A stretch of DNA of 32,297 nucleotides, from the NCBI GenBank assembly GCA_905616385.1, contig CAJQSS010000034.1, positions 1 to 32,297 of the forward strand, written 5' to 3'. This document shows, one piece after another, positions 7,770-14,156 of the stretch. Source of the stretch: an uncultured Candidatus Nitrosopumilus sp. Lineage in GTDB: Archaea > Thermoproteota > Nitrososphaeria > Nitrososphaerales > Nitrosopumilaceae. The position numbers were made by a program, and so were the translations under genes. Position 1 is the first letter of the stretch. Each line of letters begins with the position of its first letter. Below the pieces are notes generated by a model, which was not told where the DNA came from, ran no database searches, and saw nothing but the letters and a program-made list of their open reading frames with translations.

Positions 7770-9479
7770 CTAATTCTTTCTAATTTGGTATAACTTTAAA
7801 ATTCCAAATGCTGGAAGTCCGATATACATTCCCAAATTAAGTGCAATCACTGATAATCCAAGTCCTAGAACTTCAGATTCAGAGTCTGCATTTTCCATAA
7901 TTGCCAATGATGATAGCATTGGAGTCAATCCAGCTTTTACAATTTCTTTAAACATTGGACTTTCACGTTCCATGTCTGCAATTGTTGGTGAGAATGAATA
8001 GTAAATGTCATTGAATGTATTCATGAAAGATTTTCCAGATTCTGTATTCATTAATTGGTTGTCACGAATTTCTCTAAGTAATTGAACTTGCGGAGATAAT
8101 TCTGAACCATAAGCTGCTGTTGCAATTAGACAACCGCCGCCTTCTTCAGTAGATTTATCTTCAGAGGATTCATCTACAGGAGTTAAAACTTTAGATCCAG
8201 GTACAACAACTAAAGCAAATTCAGTTTCTTGTCCAGTATTTCTAATATTTTCAAATTTAATTATTGTAGGTCCTGTTTGATCTTCAGCAAATGTAAATTT
8301 TTCAAAATCTCCTCCAACTGCGGCATTACCAGAAACACGATGAATTTCTTCATTATTTTGAATAATTACAAATGTATAATCAGAAAGTCTCATAGGTGAA
8401 TCAGTATAACTATCTCGAATAGTAAAAACAAAATTTGTTGGAACTCCAGATTCAATATCTTTAGGATCCCATGCAAGATTTAGTTTGAATTCTTCACTTG
8501 CAGTATAAGCAATTAATGGGAATTTAGCTTCTTCACTTGCAGATAATTTAAACACAATATTATCTGGTAGTGGTTCTTCTGATGCTCTCATTTCATTTTT
8601 TAAATATCTTAAATGATCTTGCAACAAAACAAAATGAACAGTACGTTCATCATCATAGGTATAATCATCAACGGTTACTGAAGATTTGAATAATTTGATT
8701 CCATTTACAGAACCAAGATAGCTAGGGCTCAAAAATTCAACAAAATCTTTTGGAAAATGTGTCTCAACATGTACAACAGATACGTGAGACATTTGACTCT
8801 CACTCCAATCAAATGGCATCTCAAATGTTACTTCTTTAGCCTCAGAATTATAGTAGAAATTAGATACTGAATCAAAATAGGATTTTGTACTAAATTCTAC
8901 ATCTTCATTATTTTGATCTTTTTGTGGATGTGATACAGTATCAACTATGGTTAAATCAGCATTGTACACACCAGAATTTTCTATAATATTCGTAGGTTCA
9001 TCAATCGTTCGTACCTCAATTTCAAAAGTATACAGTCCACCTGAATTAAACAAAGGACCAGTAATTTCTACAAGATTTGAATCAGTTCCATACCAAGCTC
9101 CAAGTAAAGAATCTTGTTCGCCATAAATTATAATTTCCTTATCATCTGTTGGTGTGACCATAATTGGTAAAACTCCATCTTCAGCAAAAAAGTAATTTCG
9201 TAAAATCATTTCGTTATTGTGAAATATACCAATGAGAAATGTAACATTCTTGGCAGTTTCATCAGTTTCAGTATCTGTTGCAGTGATTGTAATTTGTTCT
9301 TGATCATTTTCAAAATACATTGGCATTTCTACTGAAATGGATATTTGTTTTTCTTGAATACTAATTGAAGAAATTGTATCAATTCCTAAACCATGTCCAT
9401 AAACACTACTTGCTGGAAAAAGCAAGCAAAAAATTATTGAAAAAATTAAAAGTTTCTTTAAAGACAATGTTATTCTCAA
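7770..9479 (-). CDS. Secreted CFI-box C-terminal-domain protein
   Basis: This 569-aa protein has a signal peptide of about 28 residues, so the mature form begins near GHGLGID. A long beta-rich extracellular region (about 30-430) follows, and then an acidic Ser/Glu linker. At 450 the sequence CLIATAAYGSE matches the CFI-box motif (usually CFIATAAYG), followed by LREIRDNQL and a C-terminal hydrophobic helix with a basic end. The conserved Cys suggests lipid or other covalent processing, but this is inference. The C-terminal 75 residues are almost identical to the truncated protein at 3-230. It lies upstream of the plastocyanin-like gene on the same strand with a 56-bp gap. The extracellular part resembles nothing I recognise. 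Confidence 0.78.
   Translation of the reverse strand: MRITLSLKKLLIFSIIFCLLFPASSVYGHGLGIDTISSISIQEKQISISVEMPMYFENDQEQITITATDTETDETAKNVTFLIGIFHNNEMILRNYFFAEDGVLPIMVTPTDDKEIIIYGEQDSLLGAWYGTDSNLVEITGPLFNSGGLYTFEIEVRTIDEPTNIIENSGVYNADLTIVDTVSHPQKDQNNEDVEFSTKSYFDSVSNFYYNSEAKEVTFEMPFDWSESQMSHVSVVHVETHFPKDFVEFLSPSYLGSVNGIKLFKSSVTVDDYTYDDERTVHFVLLQDHLRYLKNEMRASEEPLPDNIVFKLSASEEAKFPLIAYTASEEFKLNLAWDPKDIESGVPTNFVFTIRDSYTDSPMRLSDYTFVIIQNNEEIHRVSGNAAVGGDFEKFTFAEDQTGPTIIKFENIRNTGQETEFALVVVPGSKVLTPVDESSEDKSTEEGGGCLIATAAYGSELSPQVQLLREIRDNQLMNTESGKSFMNTFNDIYYSFSPTIADMERESPMFKEIVKAGLTPMLSSLAIMENADSESEVLGLGLSVIALNLGMYIGLPAFGILKLYQIRKN
7840..7922. repeat. Right copy of an 83-bp perfect inverted repeat
   Basis: This is the reverse complement of 78-160, inside the 569-aa CFI-box gene. 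The two copies bracket the metal-handling region. Confidence 0.9.
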
Positions 9480-9491
9480 TATACATGTCTA

Positions 9492-10199
9492 TTATACTGT
9501 CAGTAATTCCTTAGTTTTTTCAATTAAATCGTCAATTGTGGGTGCCTCTAAAAGTGGTTGAAGTTCATTTGGATCTTTTGCACCAAGTGCAGCAAGGGAG
9601 TAAATATAATCAATTGTTGGTGTGTCACTGTTAAGATAGTATTGCTCTAAAACATGATCAAGTGCATGTGATTCAACAATTTGTGGTAATGCTTGATGAA
9701 TAATTTTCTTCTTCCACAATTTAATTAATCCCGTCCATTTTATCAAAGAAATATTTTCATCAATTTCAGGAATCATTTCCACTTCAGCTTGTATGTACAT
9801 TTTTTCTTGAGTTCCAATTTCCTCATGTATCTTAGAAACTTCGTGATGACCTTCAACTGAAAGTGGATCGTAGTTTGTAGGTTGAGAAATAACTGGCGGA
9901 ATAATTTTTTTTATTTTAAATGAATTTCTACCCATAGTTTCAATATGCAATTGTAATCCATCAAGTTCAACATCCTCACATTTACTTATTTTAGCAATAG
10001 TTCCTATCATTTTTGGGGAATTCCATCCATTTACAGAATTATGCTCATCAATCAAACAAACCCCAAATTGACCATCTCCAAGCATACAATCATCAACTAG
10101 TTGTTTGTAACGAGGTTCAAAAATTCGAAGTGGAAGTTCTTGTCTTGGAAATAAAACTAAATCTAAAGGAAAAATTGGAATAATTTTTGTTTCTGTCAT
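9492..10199 (-). CDS. Lon-protease N-terminal-domain protein (stand-alone)
   Basis: This 235-aa cytoplasmic protein opens with IPIFPLDLVLFPRQELPLRIFEPRY, split here as the beta-strand core IPIFPLDLVLFP and the LRIFEPRY motif (about residues 8-31). That is the hallmark of the Lon N-terminal substrate-binding (LAN/PUA-like) domain. No AAA+ or Ser-Lys protease domain follows, so it is the stand-alone form also common in bacteria. The C-terminal half is helical (about 150-235). The role is probably binding of unfolded or specific proteins, but the substrates of such stand-alone forms are not established. It is followed downstream on the same strand by the CFI-box gene, with a 12-bp gap. Confidence 0.82.
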   Translation of the reverse strand: MTETKIIPIFPLDLVLFPRQELPLRIFEPRYKQLVDDCMLGDGQFGVCLIDEHNSVNGWNSPKMIGTIAKISKCEDVELDGLQLHIETMGRNSFKIKKIIPPVISQPTNYDPLSVEGHHEVSKIHEEIGTQEKMYIQAEVEMIPEIDENISLIKWTGLIKLWKKKIIHQALPQIVESHALDHVLEQYYLNSDTPTIDYIYSLAALGAKDPNELQPLLEAPTIDDLIEKTKELLTV

Positions 10200-10244
10200 T
10201 TAATCATCTGTTATCGTTTCTAAATATATGGAATACGGAAATTA

Positions 10245-10319
10245 TTAAAATCCATTTTCGTTTAGTATCAAACCCAATAAAGCTGCACGAGTAAATTTTC
10301 CGTATTCAGCCTGTTGAAA
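10245..10319 (-). pseudogene. Relic 3' end of a second pyrB (aspartate carbamoyltransferase catalytic chain)
   Basis: On the minus strand this stretch translates as FQQAEYGKFTRAALLGLIL followed by NENGF and a stop. That is the C-terminus of an aspartate carbamoyltransferase catalytic chain, matching the intact pyrB end at 11441 (FQQAEYGKFTRAAILSLLLQ). The rest of the gene is absent: similarity ends near 10320. The three base differences in the 39 bp shared with the intact gene all look synonymous, so the piece was under coding constraint. It lies between the Lon-domain gene and carbamate kinase, in the same orientation as intact pyrB. Confidence 0.75.
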
Positions 10320-10320
10320 A
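10282..10320. repeat. 39-bp direct repeat, copy 1 (pyrB 3' end)
   Basis: This segment matches 11466-11504 at 36 of 39 bases in the same orientation, 1,184 bp away. The two copies flank the carbamate kinase gene. Confidence 0.75.
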
Positions 10321-10373
10321 AGATATTGAAGATATACTAGATAAAATTGATATGTGGGAATATCAAAAGATAG

Positions 10374-11375
10374 TTGAAATTCATGATAGATTTGAAATAC
10401 CAAAATGGTTCCAAGAAAAAGATAGTGATAGCAATTGGTGGAAATGCAATTTTACAAAAGGATCAAATTGGTACATATGAAGAACAGCAAGAAAATATTA
10501 GAAAAACGGCAAAAAATATAGCTTCTGTTGTTCTAGGCAAACACAGGTACAAGGTTTCAGCTATAACTCACGGTAATGGACCACAGGTAGGAAATTTACT
10601 CCTGCAACAGGAATTTGCAAAGAATATGCCTAATCTGCCGATGCACACAGTTATAGCTATGACGCAAGGCCAAATTGGATATATGCTACAACAAGCACTT
10701 CAAAACGAGTTTTTAAAATTAAAAAAAAATAAAAGGGTTGTAAGTTTGATTACTCAAACACTCGTATCTAAAAATGATCCAAAATTTGGTAAAACTTCTG
10801 CAAGTAAGCCTATAGGTCCTTTCTTAACAGAGATTGAAGCAAAAAAATTAAGGGATAAGACAGACTATATTATTAAAAAGGTAAAACCTACTGGGAAAAA
10901 AACGTGGAGAAGAGTAGTTGCGTCTCCAAAGCCACTAGAAATTGTTGAATTAGATATATTGAAAGAATTAATTGAGGATGATTCCTGTTTGCCGATTGCT
11001 GGTGGTGGCGGTGGAATACCTGTAATCAAGAATGGTTCTAGTTTTAAGGGAATAGACTGTGTGGTTGACAAGGATCATGTTGGAGCTTTGATTGCAAAAT
11101 CTATTGGAGCTTCGGTACTTTTGATTCTAACAGACGTAGACAAAGTAAAATTGAATTATGGTAAGCCGAATGAGAGTGACTTGGATACTATTACTGTAAA
11201 AACTGCAAAAAAACTCCTAAAGGAAGGACAATTTTTGGAAGGAAGCATGAAACCAAAGATACTGGCAATGATAGATTTCTTAGAATCTGGAGGAGATATG
11301 GGTATTATCACATCTTTAGACAATGCTCTAGCAGCATTAAATGGCAAAACTGGTACAATTATTTCAAAAAATTAA
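10374..11375 (+). CDS. arcC: Carbamate kinase
   Basis: This amino-acid-kinase-fold enzyme transfers phosphate between carbamoyl phosphate/ADP and carbamate/ATP. Motifs in order: IAIGGNAIL near residue 19, THGNGPQVGNLL near 65, ITQTLVS, SKPIGPF, WRRVVASPKPLEIVE, PIAGGGGGIPV near 208, DKDHVGALIAKSIG and LTDVDKV. The C-terminus has EGSMKPKI and the closing GKTGTII. The length of about 330 aa is slightly more than the usual 310. The start is uncertain: TTG at 10374 and ATG at 10383 are both in frame, and the conserved part begins only near K14. It sits beside the aspartate carbamoyltransferase genes and could supply or drain carbamoyl phosphate. It is flanked by a direct repeat derived from the pyrB 3' end, which suggests it was inserted here. 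Confidence 0.9.
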   Translation: MKFMIDLKYQNGSKKKIVIAIGGNAILQKDQIGTYEEQQENIRKTAKNIASVVLGKHRYKVSAITHGNGPQVGNLLLQQEFAKNMPNLPMHTVIAMTQGQIGYMLQQALQNEFLKLKKNKRVVSLITQTLVSKNDPKFGKTSASKPIGPFLTEIEAKKLRDKTDYIIKKVKPTGKKTWRRVVASPKPLEIVELDILKELIEDDSCLPIAGGGGGIPVIKNGSSFKGIDCVVDKDHVGALIAKSIGASVLLILTDVDKVKLNYGKPNESDLDTITVKTAKKLLKEGQFLEGSMKPKILAMIDFLESGGDMGIITSLDNALAALNGKTGTIISKN

Positions 11376-11440
11376 GTATTGCTAATATTAAATTTGGTTT
11401 ATTGTCTAAAAATAAAGTATGATGATTATCCCGTAATTTC

Positions 11441-12358
11441 TTATTGCAAAAGTAGGCTCAAAATCGCTGCACGTGTAAATTTTCCGTATTCAGCTTGCTG
11501 AAAATATCTTGCTTGTTTTGTAAAATCAACATCAGTAGAAATTTCATCTAGTCTTGGAAGGGGGTGAAGTAATATTGCATCTTTTTTCATTTTATTTACA
11601 ACATCCTGACCTATTATGTAACTGCCCTTAACTTTGAGATATTCCTCTTCATCAGGAAATCTTTCTTTTTGAATTCTTGTTACGTATAAGACATCTAAAT
11701 CTTCTATGTATTCATCCAAATCTTCAGATTCCGTATACGATAAATTCCCTTTGAGATTATATGTAAAATCAGTTCTAATTTTCAAAGATTCTGGAGATAT
11801 TAGATGAACGTTAACATCATAGTTGCTTAATCCGTACAACAAAGAATAAACTGTTCGTCCATACTTTAGATCACCAACAATTCCAATATTTTTTCCATCA
11901 ATTTTACCTAATTCTTTTTTTATTGTATACAAATCTAGAATTGCTTGTGTTGGATGTTCTGTTGTTCCACTACCTGCATTGATAACAGGTTTTGTAGATA
12001 TTTCTGCTGCAAATTTACTGGCACCATCTAGAGAATGACGTAAAACAATCACATCAGCATATCCAGACATGATTTTTACAGTGTCAGCTAAACTTTCACC
12101 TTTCTGAATAGATGATGATGTCGCATCTGCAATTCCAAATGATGTACCTCCAATCAAAGCCATTGCAGATTGGAAGCTAAGTGTTGTTCTAGTACTTGGT
12201 TCAAAGAAAAGATATCCCAAAGTTTTTCCTCTGGCCATCTCCTGTCTTTGTTCTGCCTTCATTTCCATGATTTCGTTTGTTTTAGAGTATATTTTTTCCA
12301 GATCATCCTTAGATAAATCACGTATGGAGATGATGCCATTTTGAGAAAAATTATTCAT
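11441..12358 (-). CDS. pyrB: Aspartate carbamoyltransferase, catalytic chain
   Basis: This 305-aa enzyme makes N-carbamoyl-aspartate from carbamoyl phosphate and aspartate, the committed step of pyrimidine synthesis. The carbamoyl-phosphate site STRT is at 55-58, the mobile-loop Lys at 86 (IQKGES), Arg at 107 (RHS), His at 135 and Gln at 138 (TEHPTQA), and HPLPRLDEI lies near the C-terminus. The length is normal. It is divergent from the regulatory chain gene, with only about 40 bp between the two ATG codons, unlike the usual pyrBI order. A relic of a second pyrB end lies about 1.2 kb downstream beyond arcC. Confidence 0.95.
   Translation of the reverse strand: MNNFSQNGIISIRDLSKDDLEKIYSKTNEIMEMKAEQRQEMARGKTLGYLFFEPSTRTTLSFQSAMALIGGTSFGIADATSSSIQKGESLADTVKIMSGYADVIVLRHSLDGASKFAAEISTKPVINAGSGTTEHPTQAILDLYTIKKELGKIDGKNIGIVGDLKYGRTVYSLLYGLSNYDVNVHLISPESLKIRTDFTYNLKGNLSYTESEDLDEYIEDLDVLYVTRIQKERFPDEEEYLKVKGSYIIGQDVVNKMKKDAILLHPLPRLDEISTDVDFTKQARYFQQAEYGKFTRAAILSLLLQ
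11466..11504. repeat. 39-bp direct repeat, copy 2 (within intact pyrB)
   Basis: This is the partner of 10282-10320 and encodes the FQQAEYGKFTRAA part of the intact pyrB. Confidence 0.75.
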
Positions 12359-12368
12359 TCTTTGATTG

Positions 12369-12376
12369 ATATATAG
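12369..12376 (+). promoter_or_regulatory. TATA-like box of pyrI
   Basis: ATATATAG is centred about 26 bp upstream of the ATG at 12399, the spacing of a leaderless archaeal transcript. This also supports 12399 over the TTG at 12366, because the box would lie within the longer reading frame. Confidence 0.5.
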
Positions 12377-12380
12377 TGGG

Positions 12381-12390
12381 AGTTATACAA
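12381..12390 (-). promoter_or_regulatory. TATA-like box of pyrB
   Basis: On the minus strand TTGTATAACT lies about 25-30 bp upstream of the pyrB ATG at 12358. It overlaps the pyrI promoter region, so the two promoters occupy the same 40 bp. Confidence 0.35.
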
Positions 12391-12398
12391 ACTATTCT

Positions 12399-12860
12399 AT
12401 GGAACAATCTGATTTGATAGTCAGACGTATCAAAGATGGCACAGTAATTGATCATATTAACGAGGGAAAAGGTCTCAAAGTACTAGAAGCACTAGATATT
12501 GATGGTAGCTGTGGAAGTGTTATAACAATTGCATTGAATATGCCCAGTGGAAAATTAAAGAAAAAAGACATGATAAAGGTAGAAGGTAGATTTTTGGAAG
12601 ATGATGATACAAACAAACTTGCAGTTATTGCTCCATCATCTACTGTGAATATTATCAAGGATTACAAATTAGTTGAAAAACGTCATCTTTCACTTCCAAA
12701 TGAAATAGATAGAATATTTCGTTGTTCAAACCCTGATTGTATTACAAACAGTACAGAGCATATTGAATCAATAATGGATTTAATTGATAAAGAAGCAATG
12801 ATACTCAAGTGTAGATATTGTGCAAGAATTTTAGATGTAAACGAAATAAGATATAATTAA
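12399..12860 (+). CDS. pyrI: Aspartate carbamoyltransferase, regulatory chain
   Basis: This 153-aa allosteric subunit binds nucleotides and pairs with the pyrB product in the dodecameric enzyme. Residues 1-100 form the nucleotide-binding domain (SDLIVRRIKDGTVIDHI at the start). Residues 101-153 form the zinc domain with C109, C114, C138 and C141. Counted from the ATG at 12399, these are exactly the positions of the four zinc cysteines in the E. coli chain, which supports this start over the upstream TTG at 12366. It is transcribed away from pyrB from a shared 40-bp promoter region. The stop is followed by an A/T-rich stretch leading to the convergent ATPase operon. Confidence 0.95.
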   Translation: MEQSDLIVRRIKDGTVIDHINEGKGLKVLEALDIDGSCGSVITIALNMPSGKLKKKDMIKVEGRFLEDDDTNKLAVIAPSSTVNIIKDYKLVEKRHLSLPNEIDRIFRCSNPDCITNSTEHIESIMDLIDKEAMILKCRYCARILDVNEIRYN

Positions 12861-12882
12861 AAAATAAAATTAAAAATTTTGT
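12857..12882 (-). terminator. T-rich terminator region after the ATPase operon
   Basis: On the minus strand, just past the atpK stop, the sequence is T-rich (runs of four to six T), as in intrinsic archaeal termination. It lies at the 3'-to-3' junction with pyrI. Confidence 0.4.
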
Positions 12883-12891
12883 AGTAAAGGA

Positions 12892-13206
12892 CTATTGTCC
12901 TAAGATGATAAACATCATAACTATACCGTAGATTGCAATTGATTCAACCATACCTACGAAGATGAATACCTTAGACTGCAAAGCAGGATTCTCACTAATT
13001 ACTGCAAGACCTGCAGCACCTACTTGGCCTAAACCTACACCAGCACCACCGGCTGCAACACCAAATGCAATGCCAGCACCAATTAATTTAGATCCATCAC
13101 TCATACCACTGGCAGCTCCTTCTTCTGCAGCATATGCTACATCAGTAAGACCTGCAGCAACAAAAGTAAATGCCGCTACTAATAATAATAAAACAACAGG
13201 TTTCAT
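12892..13206 (-). CDS. atpK: A-type ATP synthase proteolipid subunit K
   Basis: This 104-aa subunit forms the membrane rotor ring that carries protons (or sodium). An N-terminal signal-like helix (1-27, ending AYA) is followed by two transmembrane helices. The first is Gly/Ala-rich (LIGAGIAFGVAAGGAGVGLG). The second contains the ion-binding glutamate E88 in FVGMVESIAIYG. A single hairpin with one carboxylate is the simple c-subunit form. It is last in the minus-strand ATPase cluster, about 50 bp after the duplicated small ORFs, and it has its own TATA-like box. This could supply the extra copies the ring needs. Base composition is richer in G+C than its surroundings, which suggests high expression. 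Confidence 0.93.
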   Translation of the reverse strand: MKPVVLLLLVAAFTFVAAGLTDVAYAAEEGAASGMSDGSKLIGAGIAFGVAAGGAGVGLGQVGAAGLAVISENPALQSKVFIFVGMVESIAIYGIVMMFIILGQ

Positions 13207-13228
13207 TATTTTGATTCCTTAAAGTTCC

Positions 13229-13239
13229 TTATTTAAATC
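13229..13239 (-). promoter_or_regulatory. TATA-like box dedicated to atpK
   Basis: TTTAAATAAGG on the minus strand is centred about 27 bp upstream of the atpK ATG (13206), between the small ORFs and atpK. It would allow atpK to be transcribed separately. Confidence 0.45.
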
Positions 13240-13256
13240 ATGATGATATTATTGAA

Positions 13257-13388
13257 CTAAATTTTATCAAGTGTTTTCTTTTTAAATAATGTCAAATCAT
13301 TTTGAATTGACTTAATAAAATTATCAAGATCTTTATCTATTACGATCTTAGAATTTTCAACTAATTTTTTTATTTCTTCTTTTGCCAT
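13257..13388 (-). CDS. 43-aa small ORF, copy a, in the ATPase operon
   Basis: Reading from the ATG at 13388 this encodes 43 residues beginning MAKEEIKKLVENSKIVIDK and ending in KKKTLDKI. It is Lys/Asp/Glu-rich, and a single amphipathic helix or coiled-coil is likely. Its ATG follows directly on the TAG of copy b, and the two copies differ by one base (E5 here, K5 in copy b). Its position between subunits D and K suggests an ATPase-associated peptide, for example a short peripheral-stalk-like helix, but no family is recognised. The perfect coding-length duplication (132 bp each) supports it being a real gene. Confidence 0.65.
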   Translation of the reverse strand: MAKEEIKKLVENSKIVIDKDLDNFIKSIQNDLTLFKKKTLDKI

Positions 13389-13520
13389 CTAAATTTTATC
13401 AAGTGTTTTCTTTTTAAATAATGTCAAATCATTTTGAATTGACTTAATAAAATTATCAAGATCTTTATCTATTACGATCTTAGAATTTTCAACTAATTTT
13501 TTTATTTTTTCTTTTGCCAT
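13389..13520 (-). CDS. 43-aa small ORF, copy b, translationally coupled to subunit D
   Basis: The ATG at 13520 shares its A with the TAA stop of subunit D (TAATG), a classic coupling arrangement. The 43-residue product is the same as copy a except K5 replaces E5. It has a helix-forming, highly charged composition with hydrophobic residues at roughly heptad spacing. Copy a follows immediately after its stop. The function is unknown. Because the ancestral A-type ATPase needs a second peripheral-stalk subunit (H/G) and none is visible here, a shortened stalk helix is one idea, with little support beyond position. Confidence 0.65.
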   Translation of the reverse strand: MAKEKIKKLVENSKIVIDKDLDNFIKSIQNDLTLFKKKTLDKI

Positions 13521-14152
13521 TATTTTCTACTTTCCATTTTAGCTTTCACTTTTTTTAACTTTGCGAATTCTTCTCTTTCTCTTTCTTCAAGAGTAGATAG
13601 AATAAATCTAATTTTTTGTTGATATTGAGGAATAATTACATTTTCTAGTGCATTTAGAAGTTTTTGTGTTTTTTCTAGTGCTTTTGCAAGACTAAAAATA
13701 GAATTCTCATATTCTGCTGCTTTACAAATTTTAGGCATTAATTCTTTGATTTGTTTTGCTGCTCTATCAATTGAAGAATTTGTATCTGCAAATCCATAAG
13801 GCATTGATTTTGTATCTTTTTCAGTGACTGAAAGTGCTGGAATTTTAACATCAACCACTCTTCGTACATGTACATCTACTTCCATAACTGGAGGTGTGGA
13901 TTCAGCAACAGAATCAACAGTGTTAGTTCCTAATGCCAAATATGCCTCATTAACTGATTTGTAAATGTCTTGTAAAGGATCCCAAATTCCACCTCTTGCT
14001 TTTGAAGCTTCTTCAATCATCTCTTCAATATTTTTTAACAAAACTTTACGTTTATCATCTAAAATTCCTTGTACCATTGTAGCAACTTGACTTGATTTTT
14101 TATATTTGAAAAGTTCAATTTTTGTGGCAGCAACATTTTGTCCAAATGACAT
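13520..14152 (-). CDS. atpD: A-type ATP synthase subunit D
   Basis: This 210-aa subunit is the central rotor shaft that links the catalytic A3B3 head to the membrane ring. It is largely two long helices: an N-terminal one (ATKIELFKYKKSSQVATMVQ), and a C-terminal one (ENVIIPQYQQKIRFILSTLE) carrying the IPQ motif seen in the family. The middle is a beta/loop segment. The length is typical of 200-220 aa. It starts 4 bp after subunit B and its stop overlaps the start of the 43-aa ORF by one base, so translation is tightly coupled along the operon. Confidence 0.92.
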   Translation of the reverse strand: MSFGQNVAATKIELFKYKKSSQVATMVQGILDDKRKVLLKNIEEMIEEASKARGGIWDPLQDIYKSVNEAYLALGTNTVDSVAESTPPVMEVDVHVRRVVDVKIPALSVTEKDTKSMPYGFADTNSSIDRAAKQIKELMPKICKAAEYENSIFSLAKALEKTQKLLNALENVIIPQYQQKIRFILSTLEEREREEFAKLKKVKAKMESRK

Positions 14153-14156
14153 TCTG

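Larger units (their letters stand above)
13257..13520. repeat. Perfect-length tandem duplication (2 x 132 bp)
   Basis: Units 13257-13388 and 13389-13520 are identical except for one base near the end (C at 13376 versus T at 13508). Each unit is exactly one 43-codon ORF plus its stop. The near identity implies a recent duplication or continuing gene conversion. Confidence 0.92.

Noticed and set aside
10351-10480. Separate small gene starting MWEYQ upstream of arcC
   Set aside because: The frame runs into the conserved arcC start and ends in a stop soon after, so only a relic is credible.
13257-13520. Tandem repeat as a CRISPR or insertion element
   Set aside because: Two direct units without spacers or terminal inverted repeats; each is exactly one ORF.
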